DNA of 64,000 nt from Armigeres subalbatus. Taxonomy: Eukaryota; Arthropoda; Insecta; Diptera; Culicidae. The DNA is taken from NCBI RefSeq assembly GCF_024139115.2, contig NW_026943209.1:1-64000 (forward strand). The letters run 5' to 3'. The notes beneath the pieces were generated by a model, which had not been told where the DNA came from, searched no databases, and worked only from the letters and a program-made list of their open reading frames with translations. This document shows positions 12,150-23,870 of this stretch, one piece after another (within the stretch, counting starts at the first letter, position 1; each line of letters starts with the position of its first letter). The position numbers were made by a program, and so were the translations under genes.

Positions 12150-12727
12150 AAATCCAACATTTGATGAAAAATCGATTGATAGTTTATTAATGTTTGAGCT
12201 GTTATCGGTGTTTTTTTATCCAAATAAGATTATGTGAGAGATTTGGACATCTTATGAATCTTTAAAGGCATGGTCAAGCGAAGTCCTTCGTCCACTTCGC
12301 GGTTAAATCAGAAAAATTATCCACTGTTAGTTTTGACGCTATTTATGAAAATCATGCATAAAATTTTATCTCTAGAATATTGGATTTGGCACCCAAGTAC
12401 AATTTCTTTCCCGAAGGGTATTGAAAGCATTGATATTGATCTCTATTATTGGCTCTCTGAAGAACCGTTTGTTTTTTGGACATACATGCTGCATCATGTG
12501 GCTTTTCTTCAGCCTGTCTCGGCTCAGCACTGATGCCGGCCGGTCTCGGCTCGACTCTACTGCTGCTGCAATGCTCAGCATTGCTGCTTTGTCGGGTCTG
12601 TAGGGTGGACTGCTGACGTACTGGCTAGGCTTCGGCTGATGATGGTCGCTTCGATGGCGTCGAGCCGAAAAAGCGGGCGGTGCAGACTTCATTCCCTGCT
12701 AAAAGGTGTGAGTGCTGTTCAATCGAT
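12150..12727. other. Repeat-derived spacer inside the large inverted repeat
   Basis: Contains a second copy of the module at 11915-11990 ('CATGGTCAAGCGAAGTCCTT', 12263) and a GC-rich CTG/CGG-containing stretch (12500-12700). No gene is supported. Confidence 0.5.
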
Positions 12728-13244
12728 GATGCGGTTGCTTCGCTTGTCCCGGTCAGAATGAAAGGAAAAAATCGCGTTGCGCTATTTTATGGCTTCTCGG
12801 CAGACCCAGCGGCTGCTCATTCGCTGGTGTCTGCACCAATCAGAAGGTGGTAATGGAATGATGCAAGAATTATGCGGTACCCACATTTATAGGTTCCTTT
12901 GATCTCAATGTTTTTCATTGAAAACAGTTTCATGCCTATTGAAACAAGTTTTTCGGGTCTTATCAAGCATGGACATAGAAGGCATACTTGAAATCTGTCG
13001 ATTGAGGGGCTTACCGCAGAAATTCGTCCACTGAGACGAACGCTATTAACGTTTAAAATCTTTCAACACAGCGTAACGCGGTCGATTTGAATATTTTGAA
13101 ATGACACCCGGTATAGTAAAGAGAGACGTAAGTCCTACGTCAAAATAACGTCAATACTAACTAGTACTAATGCGATGTTAACAGACATACATTTATACAA
13201 CCTTACATAACACCATTTTGGAAAATGTGTGATATATAGGTATA

Positions 13245-13556
13245 TCCAGGCATTGCAATATCATCTGAGCACAGGATATTATCTTTGCCTGTGCAAAGAT
13301 ATTATCCCCAATCAAAGAGCACTCTGGAAAGATATTATCATTTGAGCATTTGTTGATGATCCTGATAGCCAGCGCGGTTCGTGGTTTGTTCACGTTGCGA
13401 GGGCGTTGCTACAACAAAAGAAGTGAACAATGTTTCTCCATGGCGAACGTTGCACTTTGTTTACTGAGCAGATAGATAACTAAGATCGATATCCCAGCAT
13501 ATCATCAGTATCATTGCTCAGAAGATCGAATGATGGGATAAGTTGCAATGCCTGGA
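13245..13556. mobile_element. TA-flanked MITE with 14-bp TIR
   Basis: TCCAGGCATTGCAA at 13245 and its exact inverse TTGCAATGCCTGGA ending at 13556, each flanked by TA. This fits a Tc1/mariner-type MITE of about 312 bp. No ORF. Confidence 0.7.
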
Positions 13557-13879
13557 TATTCAATAGAGAGCGAGTGTAAAGAGCAAAGTGATCAACCTAA
13601 ACCAAAAATTTTGATTTAGCTGTTGAAATAAAATTGCTAGTTTCTATTATTAACGGTTTCTTTTCTAATTCATCTAGGTACTGAAATCAAATTCAGGAGT
13701 ATTGTTGGTGGTCCGTAAATCATCACGTTTAACTTCCAATCCAATCCAAGTGCTAACACCATTGAACCATCTCTGCCAGAAGGTAGATTGTCCGGCTGTT
13801 TGCGTCGAAGGTCGGCAGCTTCTTCAACTCCGGTAAGCTCATTCCACTTTTTTCCTTTATTGGCCCTACCGTTGTAGAG

Positions 13880-15321
13880 AAATCAGATTGAAATCAATTT
13901 GGCACAATCCAATGTTTCTTTAACAATAGAGCCATTTCGTAAAGGTAATTCCTTCGCTGATTGGATTGAACAAAAGATATTTTAGTTACTAGATAAAGAT
14001 TGTCGCTGTCGTCGCTGTCCGGAACATCTTTTGCTGGCGAGGATAGGGGAGCTAAATGTCAAAGAAGGAAAATCCATACGATTTGACAGGTATGTACCAC
14101 ACATGTTTCGGACAGCAGAACAAAGGGAACCGAAGCGACAATCTTTATCTAGTAACTAATTGATTGAACGCCTAGGATATTTTTTTGTGGTAAACAATGT
14201 GGCAGAAGATATGAAAAAAGCACATCTTATTACAATGAGTGGCCCAACCGTATTCTCCGAACTCAAACTTTTGTTTCCCAATGGTGGATTAAACCATGCG
14301 TCTTTTGAAGAATTAGTGAATAGATTGAAGTCGAGATTTGATAAAACAGAAACAGATTTAATTCAACGATATAAATTTAAGAATCGTTTTCAGCAGCCTG
14401 ATGAATCGATTGAAGATTTTATTCTATCTATCAAATTGCACTGAATTTTGCAATTTTGCCGACTTCAAAAATTCAGCCAGAGACAGAATAGTAGCGGGGG
14501 TAAGGGATTTACTAATCCAACAACGTTTATTCAATGAAGAAAATTTAACTTTAGCGTCAGCTGAAAAAATTTGTACAACGTGGGAAATGGCTGGGACTAA
14601 TGCACGAAGACTACAAGATGGTGTAAATTTAGCTCAAATTGCTCCGATAAGATCTCCTAACGTCTCCGCTCTAGAAAAGCTGGCGGCAGTTTATCGCTAT
14701 AATAATTCTGGACAATCTGGTTCAAATAGAGGACTCGTGAAAAGTAAGTTGGGTTTTAATAGATCTTTTCGTGGAGCACAAACAGGAAGAGGTTTTTTGG
14801 GCAGAAATGAACAAAGGCATATCAGGAGTTACAATAGTGTGAAGCCTATGGAGTGGAAGAGGAACATTAGTCGGCCTCATGCAGATCTAGTGTGTGATTT
14901 CTGCGGTGTGAGAGGTCACATTAAACGAAAATGTTTTAGGCTGAAGAATATGAAGCGTGATGCAGTTAATTTTACGGGGACAGTTGACAAAGACGATTAC
15001 CAGCAATCTAATCAGGATCTTTGCGAACGGATGCAGTGTATGAGGACGGATGACGACGATAATGACAATTCAGGTGAATTACAGTGTATGATGATGTCTT
15101 GTGTTAACAAACTTACTGACGCCTGTTTTGTACAGGTTGAAATTGACGGGAAATTATTTGAAATGGAGATTGATAGTGGGTCATCCGTTACTGTAATGAG
15201 TGAAGATCAATATTATGCAAATTTCAGGATACCTTTGAAGACTAGTGCTAAAAAGTTAATTGTTGTGAATGGTTCAAATCTAAGTGTTGATGGAGAAGTA
15301 GAGGTCATTGTCAAACTAAGG
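13880..15321 (+). pseudogene. gag and protease start of the old gypsy-type element, broken
   Basis: Gag-like sequence begins near 13890 ('EPFRKGNSFADWIEQ'). A MITE (13983-14158) cuts it, and it resumes as 'LIERLGYFFVVNNVAEDM'. A one-base frameshift near 14440 separates the frames 14160-14444 and 14401-15324. The second frame has a zinc knuckle, CDFCGVRGHIKRKCF, near 14891, then the aspartic protease motif DSGSS near 15173. Its C-terminal end is interrupted at 15322 by a hAT derivative. Three lesions mean it cannot make working Gag. Confidence 0.8.
13983..14158. mobile_element. Short MITE inside gag
   Basis: TAGTTACTAGATAAAGATTG at the left and its inverse at the right give ~25-bp TIRs. The interior holds 'CATGTTTCGGACAGCAGAAC'. 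An inverted relative lies at 47277-47434, where the terminal sequence extends further ('AAAATATCTTTT'). The gag phrase GATTGAAC appears on both sides and could be the target duplication. Confidence 0.7.
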
Positions 15322-17497
15322 TAGGGACGTTCCGATACTTCAAAATATCGATATTTGATTCGATACGATACTCGAATCAAAGTATCGATATCACCGATAC
15401 ATTGTAATGAAAATATCGATATATCACAAAATCATATGATATTTCAAAAATGAAAATATTTAGAATACATGTGTTGTAGTCAGAGCATGAAATATTCACT
15501 TTCATGAAGCATATTCGTTCCGACTATTGACAATCGTGTTTTGATTATTCAAAACATAGAATGACTTACTCAGTTTACTTCTTCATAGATTCATTCAATT
15601 GATTACCACTAAATATGGTACTGCCCGCGAAAAAAATATAATTAGCCTGAGATTTGCTGCTAAAAATGCCCCTCAATTGAACGTCAGGATATGATCTATG
15701 CGTGTATTTATTTAAATCATCAAACATGTTTTCAGTTTAACGATAATTTGATAATTTGTGAAATTCAAATTAATACTCACTGACCTATATTCATTCCGAA
15801 AATTGACTGTGCAGAGTTGAATATGAATATGTTTAGAAGTGAAGTGACAAAGAAGGCCGATGGGCTTCATACAAAATATTCGAATATTGAAAGCTCTGGT
15901 TGTAGTTATTCAAATACCTACTATCGTATTACCTCTTTACAATAATTATTAGAAATGACTGTTTTTCTAGAGTCTGCTTCTAGAGTGTGCCAGTCGAAAA
16001 ATCATCGGCGGCGGCGGCGTTCGTCGTAGTTTTAACCGGTAGCGTCGGCATTTTCAGCATGACACTGACCTCGCTATTTTTCGTTCGATTGATAAAATCA
16101 ACTGAAGTTTCGAGAAATTTGCTTTTTATTGTCTTTAGTAGTGAGACTTTTAGCCCTATGCTATCTCGTCTTGCAGGAGAAATTAGCCGAAATTCCACTG
16201 AAATTCAGTTCTATCTTCAGAAGCTTTTTAAAGTTTAAATTTATTTGTTAAGAAAATACAGAATTTTCACTAGAAAATGCATTGACATTTCTCAACAAAA
16301 AAAATGTAATTCTATTAAACTTTCACGAGAAATTATCGGCAGGAAATTTTCTTCGACTTTCACGGGCATTCTTCAAAATTTATACAAAAAAATCCACCAG
16401 AAAAAAAAATCACAATTTTCATCAAAAAACCCACCCAAAAACCCATCATAATGAAATGAGTGGAAAACCAATGGGCTTGTTTCTCATTTTTGAGAATGAT
16501 TCTTGTGTGGCAGTGAAATTGCACTTTGTGTTAAATATGAAAAATCGATATCTAATTCATTTGAAAGCATCAAAGTAAGCTTGATATGAACAATAGCGGA
16601 GAGCCACCAAAATATCAAACAAAGCAATCGTGGTACTTCACCAGCAATCAAAGACATGTGGTCAACCATCACGGACTGGAGTGACAGTTTTTCAGCAGAC
16701 TTTCACTTGCCTATCAGCATAAGAATCTACACAAATCCAATCAGCATCCGAGAAGGTTTCTTCTCAGCATCCAAGAATAATTCTCACTGGAATCTCTAAA
16801 GAATCATCGAAGAATTTAAACCGAAATCCAGTAGATTCCTGGATTCCTTTCGGTATCGTTGAGGGATACCCTTGGGAATCTGAGGGGGATACCCTTTATT
16901 AGCTTCGGAATGCCTCCCTACTCGTTCGAAGATTTGTTCTGGAATTCCTTGATAAGTTGTTTTAGAACACTTCGACGATTTGCTTCTACATCACTGGAAC
17001 ATTTCCTACGAAATCTCTGAATCATTCCCATTGGAACTCCTGTAACATACCCGTCGGAATGCCTGGAGGAATGTTGCATTTTTTTCATTTGAAATAGATT
17101 GAATATTTATTAAATATGCAAACATATCCAATGCCTACACCCAACCAGAGGATGTCAGATTTTAATCAAGTTCTGCATTATTAAAATGCAGATATTGTAT
17201 ACGAACTAGGAATATACAAGAATAATTCCCTGCTCACCACGAAAAAGTTCTATGATATTATGTCATTCAAGACCATTTTAGATTATTTTTACAAGGCCTT
17301 GAAAATGTGGAACTGGAATTTTACACGACTAAAAAATTAGTGAATGTAGCAAAAGAAAATGGTAATGGCCAGCATGTAAATCTTACACCAGATCTCATGA
17401 GTGAGATTCCAGTTCGATACCACTATGTTATTTCTGCTGCTTGGCAGAAGGGAGATCGAAGTTCAACATGTCCTATAATTTGATAAATATAGATAGG

Positions 17498-17749
17498 CAG
17501 GGCCGGATTTAGGGGGGGGGGGGGGGGGGCCGGGGCCCCCGGCCCCACAAATCTTATGTACCAAATCTTATGTACCCTCTTAACTTTTTTGTGTGGTCCT
17601 TTATTATGTTGAAGCTGTACGAATACAAGGTCAGTAACTTGGACCAGTTCAAGCCGTAATTCTCAAAGTCCGGAACGAAATGCTTGTACATTTTGAGGCT
17701 CCCACAAGCTGTCGGCCCCGGGGCTCCCTTCCGGCTATATTCGGCCCTG
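17498..17749. mobile_element. Small hAT-type MITE with G-tract
   Basis: Ends CAGGGCCGGATTTAG and CTATATTCGGCCCTG form imperfect inverted repeats, flanked by TAGATAGG and TGGATAAG, a diverged 8-bp duplication. It holds a poly-G/poly-C stretch. The segment 17580-17682 is identical by eye to part of the mariner relic at 18875-18977. Confidence 0.7.
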
Positions 17750-18162
17750 TGGATAAGCATCAGCTCGTCCAGTACTTGCTCCTTGCGACTGAAAAATGAA
17801 AACAGAATCTTGCATTCATGCGTTATCTTGCTTTGAGTTACAGCTATCGCTACTGTAAATAGTCATTTGGTTAAATATTTGATGATATAATGGTACAGTA
17901 AATATAAAATATTGTTTTGGGCGTCTGTATAAAATATGATACAATATTATGTTAATTTAAATATGAGCCTCAGTTGATAACGTCAGCTTAGCGGGTTGCG
18001 TCACTTATAAAATTGAGATTTTTTTTGTGTTCATGATATTGCTTTGGAGAATTTGACAGAAGTATTCACAAGTGTGTTGGGTGTAATTCGTCACGGAGTA
18101 AATATGTTAAATTGTATATCCTATTCTGCAATGTTATATATTTAACAAAAAATGTATTTAGA

Positions 18163-18232
18163 TCTAACCTGGATTTGAACCTAGACTTGTTTCGAGCATC
18201 CTCATAGCGCACCCATGCGCTAGCCACCGAAT
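18163..18232 (-). repeat. tRNA-like SINE head, relic
   Basis: On the minus strand TGGCTAGCGCATGG resembles a Pol III A box, and GGTTCAAATCC about 35 bp later is a B box. There is no tRNA acceptor stem or CCA, so this is a SINE head rather than a tRNA gene. Confidence 0.55.
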
Positions 18233-18458
18233 GCAATTAAGGCTACAACAGAAAGCACGTGCTGGAGAAAAGAGAATATGGATGAGTGTTACTACTGAGG
18301 TAGTTGGATCACCTACCAAACATTACCATGAAAATAACTTAATGCGGCGGTAAAATGTTCGAGAACTTTTGAAAAGAAGTTCAAAATAGAGAAAAATATG
18401 GAGGAGCTATAGCACCCCCCCCCCCCTTAGGTATCGGGGCAACTCACGCCAATATATA

Positions 18459-19187
18459 CAGGGTGTTCGATAAGTTCGAATACAAATGTTTGATCATTGT
18501 GTTTGTAAGCCCAATGTACATATTCTGTATTAGTATTGGTGTCAGTGTTAGCGGTATTTATACGCTATAGGATGTGTGTGGTGTTGACATTCTGTCACTT
18601 GTTGTTTGTTCATTACGTGCGTTGAAACTGGATTGGGCATCATAAATAGCCATTTTTGAATTTCAAAATCATTGCGGCGTACTACAAAACTGAGGTTTTG
18701 GAGACGATTGATGCCCCCTGTGGCCCGGTGCTTAGACGGAGATGAGCCTTACGTATTCCAATAGGACGATAACCCTTTATACACGGAAATTGATATTTTA
18801 GCCTAATATGGGGAAATTTCATTGACTTTTTGGACAAAACTTTACGACCTCACAGTTTTCCGGATTTGAACCCTATTAACTTTTTTGTGTGGTCCTTTAT
18901 TATGTTGAAGCTGTACGAATACAAGGTCAGTAACTTGGACCAGTTCAAGCCGTAATTCTCAAAGTCCGGAACGAAATGCCCATGCAGACCGTGCGTGCCG
19001 CTTGCGATAGGTTTTAGAAACGTTTGAAGCTCGTGAAGAAGTACAAAATAGAGATCATTCCAAAAGAAATGTTACAAACGTTCCTTATAAACAATACTTT
19101 CAGTGAAATGCAACCGGGAAAAGAAATAATTTAATTTCAATTTTTAAACATTTTTTGAAAGTGTATTCGAACTTATTGAACACCCTG
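18459..19187 (+). mobile_element. mariner-type element, internally deleted
   Basis: TIRs CAGGGTGTTCGATAAGTTCG (left) and the inverse with one mismatch (right) are flanked by TA. Near 18855 the plus strand reads DLNPINFFVW, the block around the third catalytic Asp of mariner transposases, followed by 'LDQFKP' and a stop. At 729 bp it is far shorter than an intact ~1.3-kb element. Non-autonomous relic. Confidence 0.85.
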
Positions 19188-19596
19188 TATATATATATAT
19201 ATATATATAATTCAATTCGCATAAGGATTCAAGAACCAGTGGCATGACAGATGTTGCACAACGACGCGTCAATGCAAAGTGTCGAGTTGCCAAAACACAA
19301 TTATTTGTGATTGCAGTGCATACCTCCTACTACCGCACTACCGAGAAAAACCCTCTAAACCATTAAAAAAAAGGAATTTCAGATCCATTTTGATTTTTTT
19401 TTCTCTGTCACAAAATACAATGCAATTTTTATTTTTGTATTACTTATCTCTGATTCAATATATTGATATCTAAAGCAAAAATATCGATATGACCGGTATA
19501 TTGAAAGCAAAATATTGATACAAAAATATCGGATATCGAAACAAAAATATCGATATTCCGATATATCGGAAGTATCGGAACGTCCCTAAACTAAGG

Positions 19597-20207
19597 GATA
19601 AATTGGCCAAATTGCAGTTATTGGTGTTGAAAGGCAACTATGCTTTTGTGCCATTGTTGGGAAGAACTTGGTTAAATATTTTCTTTCCAAATTGAAAACA
19701 ATATTTTAATGGTTCAAATAATATCAATTGCATGGTTGATCTTCAAGGCGGTGACTTAGCGGCACAAGTTAAGAGGAAATTTACAAAAGATTTTGCGAAA
19801 GATTTTTCGACACCTGTAAAGAATTTTGAGGCTGATTTGGTCATGAAGGAGGGTTCTCCTATTTTCAAAAAAGCATACGATGTCCCATATAGATTGAGGG
19901 AAAAAGTTTTAGAATATTTTACTAAATTGGAAGAGCAGAAAGTTATCACCCCTATTAAAACTAGTGAATGGGCTTCACCAGTGGTAATAGTTAGAAAAAA
20001 ATGCAGATATTCGTCTTGTAATTGATTGTAAGGCATCGATAAATAAAATGAATGTCCCAAATACGTATCCTCTACCAGTACCCCAAGACATTTTTGCTAA
20101 ATTGGCGGGATGCCGGGTATTTTGTGCACTGGATTTAGAGGGGGCGTACACACAGTTGGCATTGACTGATAGATCGAAGAAATTTATGGTGATTAATACC
20201 ATTAAGG

Positions 20208-20210
<3 letters not shown>
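19597..20210 (+). pseudogene. Protease end and N-terminal RT of the old gypsy-type element
   Basis: Coding resumes after the hAT element with 'LVLKGNYAFVPLLGRTWLN', then RT fingers: 'YDVPYRLREKVLEYFTKLEEQ', 'SEWASPVVIVRKK', and the first catalytic Asp in 'VFCALDLEGAYTQL' near 20125. A one-base frameshift lies near 20005 after VRKK. The catalytic YxDD block, RNase H and the N-terminus of integrase are absent, replaced by a (TA)n tract. Confidence 0.8.

Positions 20211-20279
<69 letters not shown>
20211..20279. repeat. (TA)n microsatellite
   Basis: About 34 uninterrupted TA dinucleotides, directly joining RT sequence to integrase sequence. Confidence 0.95.
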
Positions 20280-20282
<3 letters not shown>

Positions 20283-20555
20283 GGAATGGATGCGTAACGG
20301 TACAGATTATGAGAAAGTATTGAGGAAGCTAATTGGTTTTTTTGCATGATTTGGATTGCCCGACGTGTTGGTATCTGACGGAGGCGCACCATTCAATTCA
20401 TTTGTAGACATTAAAGTGTTTAAAAGCCCTCCTTATAATCCGTCAAGCAACGGACAGGCGGAAAGGTCCGTAAAACAGTTAAGGAAGTTTTTAAGAAATT
20501 CTTATTAGAACTGGAAATTTCAGAATTGAATTTAGAGGACCTTATCAATTATAGG
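20280..20555 (+). pseudogene. Integrase core fragment of the old gypsy-type element
   Basis: Reads 'VEWMRNGTDYEKVLRKLIG', a stop, then 'FGLPDVLVSDGGAPFNS', the second catalytic Asp region, and 'YNPSSNGQAERSVKQ' with the catalytic Glu. The reading is interrupted at 20555 by an RTE-like element and continues at 23871. A stop and a frameshift make it inactive. Confidence 0.8.
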
Positions 20556-20804
20556 GGGCAGCAGGGACTATGTCCAAGGGCTTGACGATCCCTCCCCAGG
20601 CCATCTGCGAGTTGTGGCGCCTGCCTAGGATGTGGTGGGGTTTGACAGTGGTCCCTGTTAAACCTCTATAAAAAGCTGCATGTATCCGCAAGTAGGCTCC
20701 GCCAAAGCGACCGTGTGCCGCTCAAAGCACACAAGCCCAAGTCCTGGTGTTAGGTGGGACGCTAAATAGCCCTGACACGACGGCCCTCCGACGAGACAGG
20801 AGGT

Positions 20805-22452
20805 TTGCGCAGGCCCAATAAGCCGCCTTTAAAAACAACTATTACGAACGACATAGAAGATAATACGACTCGATACAATCGGCAACGACCTAGGCGACGA
20901 ATAAAGGATCACGATTGGAAGCTTGGAACATGGAACTGCAAGTCGCTAGGCTTCGCAGGTTGCGACAGGATAATCTACGATGAATTACATCCCCGCAACT
21001 TCGATGTCGTAGCGCTGCAGGAAATCTGCTGGACAGAACAGAAAGTGTGGAAAAGCGGGCATCGAGCAGCTACCTTCTCCAAAGCTGTGGCACCACCAAC
21101 GAGCTGGGAACCGGCTTCATAGTGCTGGGAAAGCTACGCCAACGCGTGATTGGGTGGCAGCCAATCAACGCAAGGATGTGCAAGCTGAGGATAAAAGGCC
21201 GTTTCTTCAACTATAGCATCATCAACGTGCACTGCCCACACGAAGGGAGATCCGACGACGAGAAAGAAGCGTTCTATGCGCAGCTGGAGCAGACATACGA
21301 TGGATGCCCACTGCGGGACGTCAAAATCGTCATCGGTGACATGAACGCTCAGGTAGGAAGGGAGGAAATGTGTAGACCGGTCATCGGACCGGATGGTCTC
21401 CATACCGTATCGAACGACAACGGCCAACGATGCATAAACTTTGCAGCCTCCCGCGGAATGGTAGTCCGAAGCACTTTCTTCCACCGCAAGAATATCCATG
21501 AGGCCACATGGAAATCACCTAATCAAGTAACGGAAAACCAAATCGACCACGTTCTAATCGACGGTAAATTCTTCTCCGACATCACGAACGTTCGCACTTA
21601 CCGCAATGCGAATATTGAATCCGACCACTACCTCGTCGCAGTATGTCTGCGCTCAAAACTCTCGACGGTGATCAACACGCGTCGGAGTCGTCCGCCGCGG
21701 CTTAACATTGGGCGGCTACAAGACGGTAGACTAGCCCAAGACTACGCGCAGCAGCTGGAAGTGGCACTCCCAACGGAAGAGCAGCTAGGCGCAGCATCTC
21801 TTGAAGATGGCTGGAGAGATATTCGATCCGCCATTGGAAGCACCGCAACCGCTGCACTAGGCACGGTGGCTCCGGATCAGAGAAACGACTGGTATGACGG
21901 CGAATGTGAGCAGTTAGTTGAGGAGAAGAATGCAGCATGGGCGAGATTGCTGCAACACCGCACGAGGGCGAACGAGGCACGATACAAACGGGCGCGGAAC
22001 AGACAAAACTCGATTTTCCGGAGGAAAAAGCGCCAGCAGGAAGATCGAGACCGTGAAGAGACGGAGGAACTGTACCGCGCTAATAACGCACGAAAGTTCT
22101 ATGAGAAGTTGAACCGTTCACGTAAGGGCCACGTGCCACAGCCCGATATGTGTAAGGACATAAACGGGAACCTTCTTACGAACGAGCGTGAGGTGATCCA
22201 AAGGTGGCGGCAGCACTACGAAGAGCACCTGAATGGCGATATGGCAGACAACGGTGGCGGTATGGTAATGAACATAGGAGCACGCGCGCAGGACATGCGA
22301 CTTCCGGCTCCGAATCTCCAGGAAATCCAGGAGGAGATCGGCCGGCTGAAAAACAACAAAGCCCCTGGAGTTGACCAACTACCAGGAGAGCTGTTTAAAC
22401 ACGGTGGTGAAGCACTTGCTAGAACGCTGCATTGGGAAATTACCAAGATTTG
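20805..22452 (+). pseudogene. RTE-like endonuclease domain and linker
   Basis: Begins DWKLGTWNCKSLG (the Asn of the endonuclease start) and 'DVVALQEICW' (catalytic Glu). A one-base frameshift near 21055 moves it to the frame that carries 'IINVHCPHEG', 'IVIGDMNAQVG' (catalytic Asp/Asn), 'TENQIDHVLIDG' and 'ESDHYLVAV' (C-terminal Asp-His). The basic linker 'RRKKRQQEDRDREETEE' follows. A TGA stop at about 22451 ends the frame. Confidence 0.85.
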
Positions 22453-23843
22453 AGAGGAGGAGGTTCTGCTTCAGGAGTGGATGGAAGGTGTCGTATGTTC
22501 CATCTAAAAAAGGGCGATAAGCTAGATTGTAGCAACTACCGCGCAATCACATTGCTGAACGCCGCCTACAAGGTACTCTCCCAAATTTTATGCCGTCGAC
22601 TAACACCAATTGCAAGAGAGTTCGTGGGGCAGTACCAGGCGGGATTTATGGGTGAACGCTCTACCACAGACCAGGTGTTCGCCATACGTCAGGTATTGCA
22701 GAAATGCCGCGAATACAACGTGCCCACACATCATCTATTTATCGACTTCAAAGCCGCATATGATACAATCGATCGGGACCAGCTATGGCAGCTAATGCAC
22801 GAAAACGGATTTCCGGATAAACTGACACGGTTGATCAAGGCGACGATGGATCGGGTGATGTGCGTAGTTCGAGTTTCAGGGGCATTCTCGAGTCCCATCG
22901 AAACGCATAGAGGGTTACGGCAAGGTGATGGTCTCTCGTGTCTGCTATTCAACATCGCTTTGGAGGGAGTAATACGAAGGGCAGGGATTGACACGAGTGG
23001 TACGATTTTCACGAAGTCCGTCCAGTTATTTGGTTTCGCCGACGACATTGATATCATGGCACGTAACTTTGAGAGGATGGAGGAAGCCTACATCAGACTG
23101 AAAAGCGAAGCTAAACGGATTGGACTAGTCATCAACACGTCGAAGACGAAGTACATGATAGGAAGAGGCTCAAGAGAGGTCAATGTAAGCCACCCACCAC
23201 GAGTTTCTATCGGTGGTGACGAAATCGAGGTGGTTGAAGAATTCGTGTACTTGGGCTCACTGGTGACCGCCGATAACGATACCAGCAGAGAAATTCGGAG
23301 ACGCATAGTGGCTGGAAATCGTACGTACTTTGGACTCCGCAAGACGCTCCGATCGAATAGAGTTCGCCGCCGTACCAAACTGACTATCTACAAAACGCTT
23401 ATAAGACCGGTAGTTCTCTACGGACACGAGACCTGGACGATGCTCGTGGAGGACCAACGCGCACTGGGAGTTTTCGAAAGGAAAGTGCTGCGTACCATCT
23501 ATGGTGGGGTGCAGATGGCGGACGGTACGTGGAGGAGGCGAATGAACCACGAGTTGCATCAGCTGCTGGGAGAACCATCCATCGTTCACACCGCGAAAAT
23601 CGGAAGACTGCGGTGGGCCGGGCACGTAGCCAGAATGTCGGACAGTAATCCGGTGAAATGGTTCTCGACAACGATCCGACGGGAACAAGAAGGCGAGGTG
23701 CACAGCGGGCAAGGTGGATCGATCTGGTGGAGGACGACTTGCGGACCCTCCGCAGACTGCGTGGTTGGCGAAGTGCAGCCATGGACCGAGCTGAATGGAG
23801 AAGTCTTTTATGTGCACCACAGTCCACTCCAGCCTTAGTCTGA
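22453..23843 (+). pseudogene. RTE-like reverse transcriptase domain
   Basis: After a stop and a frameshift the RT reads 'KKGDKLDCSNYRAITLLN', 'YQAGFMGERSTTDQ', 'HLFIDFKAAYDTID', 'GLRQGDGLSCLLFN', and the catalytic box 'FGFADDIDIMAR' near 23035. The tail has 'VVLYGHETW' and 'LRWAGHVARM'. A further frameshift near 23680 shifts the end to the frame with 'LRGWRSAAMDRAEWRSLL'. The near-complete motif set shows a moderately young but dead copy. Confidence 0.85.
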
Positions 23844-23870
23844 TGATAAATAAATAAAATCAATTATAGG

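Larger units (their letters stand above)
9146..13146. repeat. Large inverted repeat, arms of ~420-430 bp
   Basis: Arms 9146-9575 and 12728-13146 are inverted copies. The outer ends read TTTTGACGTAGGACTTACGT inward, and both contain 'CACAGCGTAACGCGG' or its complement. Each arm holds a TATA-like CATAAAATAG or its equivalent upstream of a C/T-rich initiator-like stretch, and also 'CCTATAAATATGGG' or a diverged form. No transposase is visible between the arms. It may be a long-TIR non-autonomous transposon. Target duplication was not found. Confidence 0.75.
15322..19588. mobile_element. hAT-type non-autonomous element, 4267 bp
   Basis: Perfect 20-bp TIRs, TAGGGACGTTCCGATACTTC at 15322-15341 and its inverse ending at 19588. 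An exact 8-bp target duplication, AACTAAGG, lies at 15314-15321 and 19589-19596. Eight-base duplications and TAGGG ends are hAT hallmarks. Both subterminal regions are dense in ATCGATAT-like motifs, probable transposase contacts. I see no transposase. It contains a hAT MITE, a tRNA-like SINE relic and a mariner relic. Confidence 0.92.
20556..23858 (+). mobile_element. RTE-like non-LTR retrotransposon, 3303 bp
   Basis: Flanked by an exact 12-bp target duplication ATCAATTATAGG (20544-20555 and 23859-23870). It contains endonuclease and reverse transcriptase, with no Gag ORF, and ends in a GATAAATAAATAAA tail, consistent with RTE-type elements. The 5' segment 'AAAGCGACCGTGTGCCGCTC' is shared with the element at 49815. 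At least three frameshifts and two stops. Confidence 0.85.
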
